A stretch of DNA of 64,000 nt, from assembly GCA_034401135.1 (NCBI GenBank), contig JAWZSP010000006.1, positions 806,001-870,000 of the forward strand, in the 5' to 3' direction. The number at the start of each line of letters is the position of its first letter. The stretch's first letter is position 1. The translations under genes and the position numbers were made by a program. Shown one piece after another: positions 58,781 through 64,000 of the stretch. This DNA comes from Volutella citrinella (Eukaryota > Ascomycota > Sordariomycetes > Hypocreales > Nectriaceae). The notes below the pieces were generated by a model, which was not told where the DNA came from, ran no database searches, and saw only the letters and a program-made list of their open reading frames with translations.

Positions 58781-60853
58781 TCAAGGTCTCTGAATTGTCT
58801 CCAGAGCTTCCAAGACGTGGGGATCTAACCGCAGCACCTTGTCCACCCCACGCCAGAAGATGGAATCGATGCGCAGCAGACCTAGGCGGAGAACATGCAG
58901 AGACCGTGACTTGAGTCGAAGATCTGCTCTCGTCTGCTGCAGGAGATTGATCCACGAAGCGGCTTCCTCGGTCGTTTGAGACGTCACAGCCATCAGGAGC
59001 TGGTTGAAACACAGCGACGAAAAGGCCGTCTGACACCAAGGAGGCCAGAATCCATTCACATCATCAATTCGGAGGCTTTTAATAAAACCCGAAAACCTAG
59101 CGGCAGATTCCTTGGCTGCGATGCGCAGATTCTCCTGGTATGCATGGTGCGATGCATTCAATTGCCCCAGATTTCGGTCAATAAATGGCCGCAGGGCTGC
59201 CCGGAGCGTCAGGAGAACAATTTGGTGGTAGCTCAGTTTGAGAATAGTGGAAAACATGGAAGGCGTGTTTAATGTTTCTGGGCTCTGCTCTCGATGCCTT
59301 GGGTCGAGTGATTGTAATAGATTCTTTGCCGTCTCCAAGCCTCTCTGCGGGTCATTAAGGAGCGCATGCATTGATCTGAGTGAACTACTTCTGGTTAGAA
59401 CCTTTGATTCTTTTCGTAGGCATAGCGAATCTCACTAGAGGCTGGACAAGCACGTAGCCAGGATATTTGTGAGAGCGGAGAAGTTGAGCATCTCAGTCCA
59501 TTGCTGCGTCGTGAGGTCGGAGTCGTGCTCATCACCTGGTAACAAGGAGGTGACTAGCCAATTTGTCTCGCTGATATGAGGAGGCCGTCCAAGACTTGCC
59601 GCTAGCCACTTATCTAGTGAATAAATCACAAACGACATCCGCCGGCGTTGCGAAACTTGTGCCGCCGATATGTTCCACTGGGACGGGTCCTGGTGCAGTC
59701 CCACGTTGACCGCTGAGGCTGTGAGGGTGCCGACAACTGCCCACCGATAGGAAGCATCTGAAACCAGGGGGTTGGATGAAGGGCGGGCGGCTAGGAGAAT
59801 CAGTGTCTGCACCAAGGCAATATTGGGTGAGTGTAGCTCGGATGCCAGGGCTGAGTTAATAATGGAGGACAATTGTCCATACGGGGGCGAATCATAGGCC
59901 AGGTCTATACACAGCTGGTCATCGTACATTGCAAAGGGAAAAGAGATGGAGTAGATGGCCGCCAGCAGGTACGGAGGGCTCGTCGATGGGTCCGGAAGCA
60001 ACTGGCTCGAGAAGATGGGGTGTTGTGGAGCAATAAACTTTTGGAACAGGGCGATGAGTCTCTTGCCCTGGGGTGCGGATATTTCCTCTTCTAGCCTTGC
60101 TCTGAGCTCATTTTCGCCAACTGGGGCGTGGCCCGTTTCCTCTCTGCTGCGAGAGAAGAGGGTGGGTTGGGATATCAGGAACTGGACGGGCACCTGCTCC
60201 CGATGGACAGAGTGAATGGCCAGCTGCTTGAACTTGAACGTCCCTGCATCGTCTGCTTGATACCTCTGCAGGAGATATGGATCCATGTCTCCACTCAGGC
60301 CAAGTGTCTCAGGGTTCAGAGTGCCTGTCCCGTCGAGCAAGACGTCAGATGAGTCGGTTGACAACCAGGCGGATGGGCTAATGGACGTGGCCGCAAAGTC
60401 GCCGATGGCGGACATGTTGGATGCAGGGCTGCCTGGAGTGCGAAACATGAACTGGTATTCGGACCCTCCTATATCCAGCTCGTGCAGCGACTGCATGTTC
60501 ATGTCTGGGAACGAGGTAGCCAGGTCCGTCGCGTCAGCCATCTCAGGCATGCGCTCTGGTGATGGGTCGTCCAGTCCGGTAGCAACGCCCGGGATGGCGG
60601 TATGTGAATCCGAATTTGGCACAATGAAGCCGACCTGAGATGCATCGACGGCTTCGCCATGATGGTGATCATGACCCGGCAGAATCTCAGCCACTGGGGG
60701 TCTGCTCCTCGGCCGCGCCGCCTCGACAAAGGTGCACTCCTTGCCGTGCAGCTGGCATGAGCGACAAGGGGGAGCGTCCTCAATGCGACAGGCCGTCTTG
60801 CGAGAGCGGCAGAAGTCACATGGCCGCTGTCGCTTGCTCATGTACTTGCGCAT
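58781..60853 (-). CDS. Zn2Cys6 transcription factor
   Basis: Regulator of 673 residues in two exons, 60853-59436 and 59384-58781. The zinc cluster begins almost at the N-terminus: KRQRPCDFCRSRKTACRI, then PPCRSC and GKECTF. The Fungal_trans middle region contains HPIFSSQLLPDP and SLDKWLAASLGRPPHISETN. The intron acceptor was placed at 59385, because the alternative eight bases later creates a stop at the joint. The cluster with Ala in CRSRKTAC and Ile-Glu instead of Asp-Gly after it resembles a group that includes nitrogen co-regulators of the DAL81/TamA kind, but this is a weak resemblance. Confidence 0.87.
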
Positions 60854-61296
60854 CGTCGCAGCTGGGGTGGGATGCGGTGTCGGGAAGGATGACTGGCTCG
60901 GCGTGGTGGGCCGAGCAAAATGGGATGGGGCCGGCCAGTCACCTGAGTTGGTGGGGTGGTTTCATGGCTTTACGAGTCCAGTCTAGCCTCTCTGGTGATG
61001 CTAGAGGAGAGGCGACCAGCCCAACTGCCTCTGCGAATTGACCAGAAGCGGACGACGGAGATCACGCCGCATGACAACATTGAACTAACGTTCTGCATAT
61101 TGGCTCTCGAGCGCATGGAGACTGCTGAATATTTGAATCGCTAGCTATTTTGAGTCGCCTGAATGCCCTAGTTTCAGAACTATTGGCTCTCAGCTGCGGG
61201 GAAGAGCGCCTCTACAATCAAGATGCAACCCCTACCATCCCATCACGACTTTGGATACATCTGTAACAAGGGCTTCCCCAAATTCCACTAGGGAAA
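60854..61296. other. intergenic, 0.44 kb
   Basis: Promoter of the Zn2Cys6 gene and 3' side of the small gene to its right. Nothing else recognised. Confidence 0.4.
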
Positions 61297-61902
61297 TCAA
61301 TCGTACCTCACAAACGTACGAAGATAGTCCCCGAAACTCCCTTCCAGAAATGAGGTCAAGGCCTGCCCAGTCTTGGTCGCTTCCTGGGGAACGCCCATTC
61401 TACTCAGCGCATCCAGCGCCGACTTGCCGGCTTGGTGGGCGGTGTTGAGGCCCTGCAAAAACCGATGCTGCCAAGGTCAGTTCTCAAAGGATTTTCTCTC
61501 GTAGGGTCGAGAGCGATTACCTGAAAGGGCTTGTTTTCTTTATTGTGGTATACGATCCACCGGTTGGCTCCCGATTTGCTCCTCTGGCCGTACTGGAACG
61601 AATCGTCAATCGTGACTTTGCCATCATGTTGGAGTGCTTGAAATTTCTCGAGATAGTCCTTTTGAACAAAAATGACGCCATCCTCCCACTCTGTGACACC
61701 AGCGCACCAGGTTAGCATCTGCGGGAGCATGCTGCATTTGGAGTCAACGAACGCACCTTGGGAAGTATGTTGGAACCTTCCTTCGTAATACTCGACCCTC
61801 TTGTTAGAAAATCTCTAAGTCCAAGAGACTGGGATCAATTTGCTCTGTGCCGAGACGTACGATGATGGCGTCGCCCATCTCAACGCGGCTGCTGTTCGCC
61901 AT
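61297..61902 (-). CDS. small four-exon hypothetical protein
   Basis: 141 residues in exons 61902-61861, 61799-61757, 61690-61521 and 61467-61297. No single frame is long, but all four exons join in phase between good GT-AG borders and end at a TGA. The product starts MANSSRVEMGDAIIRVEYY. It continues with EWEDGVIFVQKDYLEKFQ and GANRWIVYHNKENKPFQ and ends TFVRYD. I do not recognise a domain, and there is no signal peptide or membrane span. The ATG is the first in frame. It is transcribed in the same direction as the Zn2Cys6 gene. Confidence rests on splice-phase agreement and on protein-like composition. Confidence 0.65.
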
Positions 61903-63721
61903 GGCTGAGAGCAATTCAAAATGTCTGTCACCAGTGAGAAAATTGTTGATAACGACTGAGACTGAGGATAATCATGGCCGAAACTTGTATTTAACTTGAA
62001 TGGCAGACAACATCCGACCCCGTGCGCCAATAGTGGCGAGCTGAGTGGCTGCAACTGAGACATTTGGCTGTGGACTATTGTATGCAGGCTGGGAATAACC
62101 CGCGCATGACTGCGGCTAGCTGAATATGCAGCTCGTCGATAATCGTCACGCAATAGCCACGACTTGGTGTGCGAGTCGCATGTTGGGTGTCTAGACCAAT
62201 ATTTCTGCTTCAAGATCGATGGATGGCTGTCTGTGGCACATCCATCGAACCATGCATACTCTCCAACTTGGTTAGTAGTGCCATTCCTGCAAGGCTTGGC
62301 ACAACTGTGCCTTCAGCCGACGACATAGTCAAGCGACTCGCAGACACAGCCTAGCTGTTTGAACTAACGCGCGAATGGACTAGAATCCATCCTTGGTGGC
62401 TCCACGAAGTCAGCTCTTGTTCATTACGGAGTAATTACCCCACGATCAATGACGATGAAGCTTTCCGCCCTTGCATATGGCGGTGTTGACACTAGTCTCA
62501 TTTGCAGGAGTGGCTTTGGATCGTGGGTTGTCGGCAGTCGGTCCCTCTCCAAACTATGAGGCCTTTTTGCACTTATGGTCATAACAGGTAAGGCTCCGAT
62601 GCTAGAGGAGACAAGCTGACTTGTCTGAGTGGCATCATCGGCGATGGCTTCCCTTGCGCTCCTGGTCTATGAGACAAAAAGATCAAAGGGTCTCCCTCGC
62701 TCAACGGTTGCTAGGGCATCACGACTGTCGAGTCCAGCAGCCAACGGCACGTTGCCAACTCAAGGCTGCTCAAGACCGCCGCGGGTCGACACACGCCATC
62801 GGTTTATTGCCTTCTACAAGTCCGAATCCTGGGCTCCTTAGCCTGTGACTCCCCCGCATTCATATTTCCCCTGACTTCGTCTCCCTCCCCTCGTGAAAAC
62901 CATGACGTGGCGCACATCTCATCTGCAGGCGACCAAAACCACTGGGCGTTGTGTAGACGACTGCTCAAGCGTCACGCCGTCCGAAATAAGCTAAATCACT
63001 GGGGCGGCCTGCTAAAAAAAAAAAAAATCCCTACAGCGACGGGGGGCGCACGCTAACCCTTTGTCGGCTCCTAGTCGATGGGGGCGGCTTGGTCGGTGAT
63101 TTGTAACCTTTGTCAGGTCCTCAGATAGCTACATGCCCCGCAAAGGAGCAGGGCCTTAATATTATTCTTCTGCCAGGATGCTGGTAGGATGGCGCCATGG
63201 ACTGGTCGGTTAGTTACCGCGAGTCAGTCCACGACACAACTCTGGAACCAGAACAGGCAGGAGTTTAGAATGAGCATTATAACCCACGCATTTATAAGTT
63301 TGCCTTCACAGAGGTTGGTCGAGGTTGATGAAAAGCGGGATGGGCGCTCTGACCCCTGGTGACAAAACATGACAGGCCAGGGACCATCGGATGCAGTCAC
63401 TAATTATAGTCGCCAAATGCCGACCTCTCCGAGAGTGTGGTTGGGGTTTCTCCACAAGTATCGGGCAGTAGCGTTGGTCGTGATCTCATTGGCGTCAGTC
63501 AAACAACATGGGAGAGCCTCATCCGCTACACACCTAGATCCTACAGGATCTGGTCAGCCCAGAGGGATACGGGAGCCCACGCGCTCTTGCCGAATAAGCC
63601 AAGAGGCATATATATTTGCCATCAAGCACCAGCCAATGCGTCCTTGACATGAAAGCCGCCTTCTCTACCCACCAGCCTACCACTGTGATCATCTTCTTGT
63701 ACAGTGATATCAGTCTTCATC
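61903..63721. other. 1.8 kb gene-free region
   Basis: No coding exons recognised. Contains an A14 run and a TATATAT at about 63609-63615, roughly 110 bp before the last gene, which could be its TATA box. Confidence 0.45.
63014..63027 (+). repeat. A14 homopolymer
   Basis: Fourteen consecutive adenines in non-coding sequence. It could be a nucleosome-excluding element, or simply a slippage-prone tract. Confidence 0.8.
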
Positions 63722-64000
63722 ATGCAGCCGTCGCTCTGGGCCCACCCAGCCCTATCAGCCCTACTCTTTGCCTCTCTGGGCCAAACCATCACCGTTTTCG
63801 ATGGCCCGCTGGTTCAAACCAGCACAGATGATCTTGGTGGTGACTTCCCTCCGGAGTTCTTGTTCTATGACGGCCTGCAAAAGTACAGCGAAGGCGTCAG
63901 ACGTGTTTTCGACGTAGTGTGCCCCGGCACGCGCGGCGTAGTCAGCTCCATCCCCCGGGAGATGCAGTTGGCTAGACCCCTCGGCGACAAGGGCAGCTCC
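63722..64000 (+). CDS. partial secreted protein, cut by window end
   Basis: Open frame from ATG to the end of the window, 93 codons without a stop. It begins MQPSLWAHPALSALLFASLG, a plausible signal peptide, followed by QTITVFDGPLVQTSTDDLGG and a region with EFLFYDGLQKYSEGVRRVFD. One Cys (VVCPGTRG) is visible. I do not recognise the family from this fragment. A TATA-like element lies about 110 bp upstream. Extent and function depend on sequence beyond the window. Confidence 0.6.
   Translation, partial: MQPSLWAHPALSALLFASLGQTITVFDGPLVQTSTDDLGGDFPPEFLFYDGLQKYSEGVRRVFDVVCPGTRGVVSSIPREMQLARPLGDKGSS

Overview
The window is nuclear DNA of a filamentous ascomycete, most likely a sordariomycete and possibly Hypocreales. 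Genes are dense on both strands. Introns are short (47-103 bp) with GT-AG borders, and the content is typical: six Zn2Cys6 regulators, sugar and anion permeases, a secreted catalase-peroxidase, a P450, a Baeyer-Villiger-type monooxygenase and a fungal NLR. The order is inferred from gene content only. I support 26 protein genes or gene remnants plus one partial gene at the right edge. Most are spliced; joining the exons gave uninterrupted frames in every case except the GH35-like remnant. I saw no rRNA, tRNA, intact transposon or CRISPR array.

Layout. (a) 0.2-8.4 kb: a Zn2Cys6 factor; a flavin amine oxidase ending in a peroxisomal AKL signal, divergent from a cupin gene; and a secreted catalase-peroxidase of the KatG2 type. 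(b) 8.4-12.7 kb: a 4.2 kb gene-free stretch with five-base repeats and a direct CCCATTG repeat. (c) 12.7-24.0 kb: a carbohydrate block with a secreted GH43-like enzyme (GC-AG intron), two Zn2Cys6 factors in tandem, an alpha-glucoside-type sugar:H+ symporter and a decayed GH35-like gene. (d) 24.4-30.0 kb: a peroxisomal enoyl-CoA isomerase ending in HRL, then a 1380-residue NLR with SesB-like hydrolase, NACHT, ankyrin and coiled-coil parts. (e) 31.3-40.5 kb: an oxidative block of SDR, flavin monooxygenase, second SDR, Zn2Cys6 factor and P450. (f) 40.6-52.1 kb: a GRDP-like protein, then 5-oxoprolinase, a divergent Zn2Cys6 factor and a Dal5-type permease. (g) 52.9-64 kb: an Mpv17 protein with a tetrapeptide-repeat tail, a SUR7/claudin-like membrane protein, two lineage-specific-looking genes, a Zn2Cys6 factor, a small four-exon gene and a partial secreted protein.

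How the genes may work together. Blocks (c), (e) and the oxoprolinase part of (f) each combine regulator, enzyme and/or transporter and look like small pathway modules. In (c), the loss of the GH35 acid/base residue plus two frameshifts suggests that one step is gone while transporter and regulators remain intact. In (e), P450 hydroxylation, SDR oxidation and Baeyer-Villiger oxygenation form a logical order, with no backbone synthase in view. The NLR in (d) is a self-contained innate-immunity or incompatibility-type receptor.
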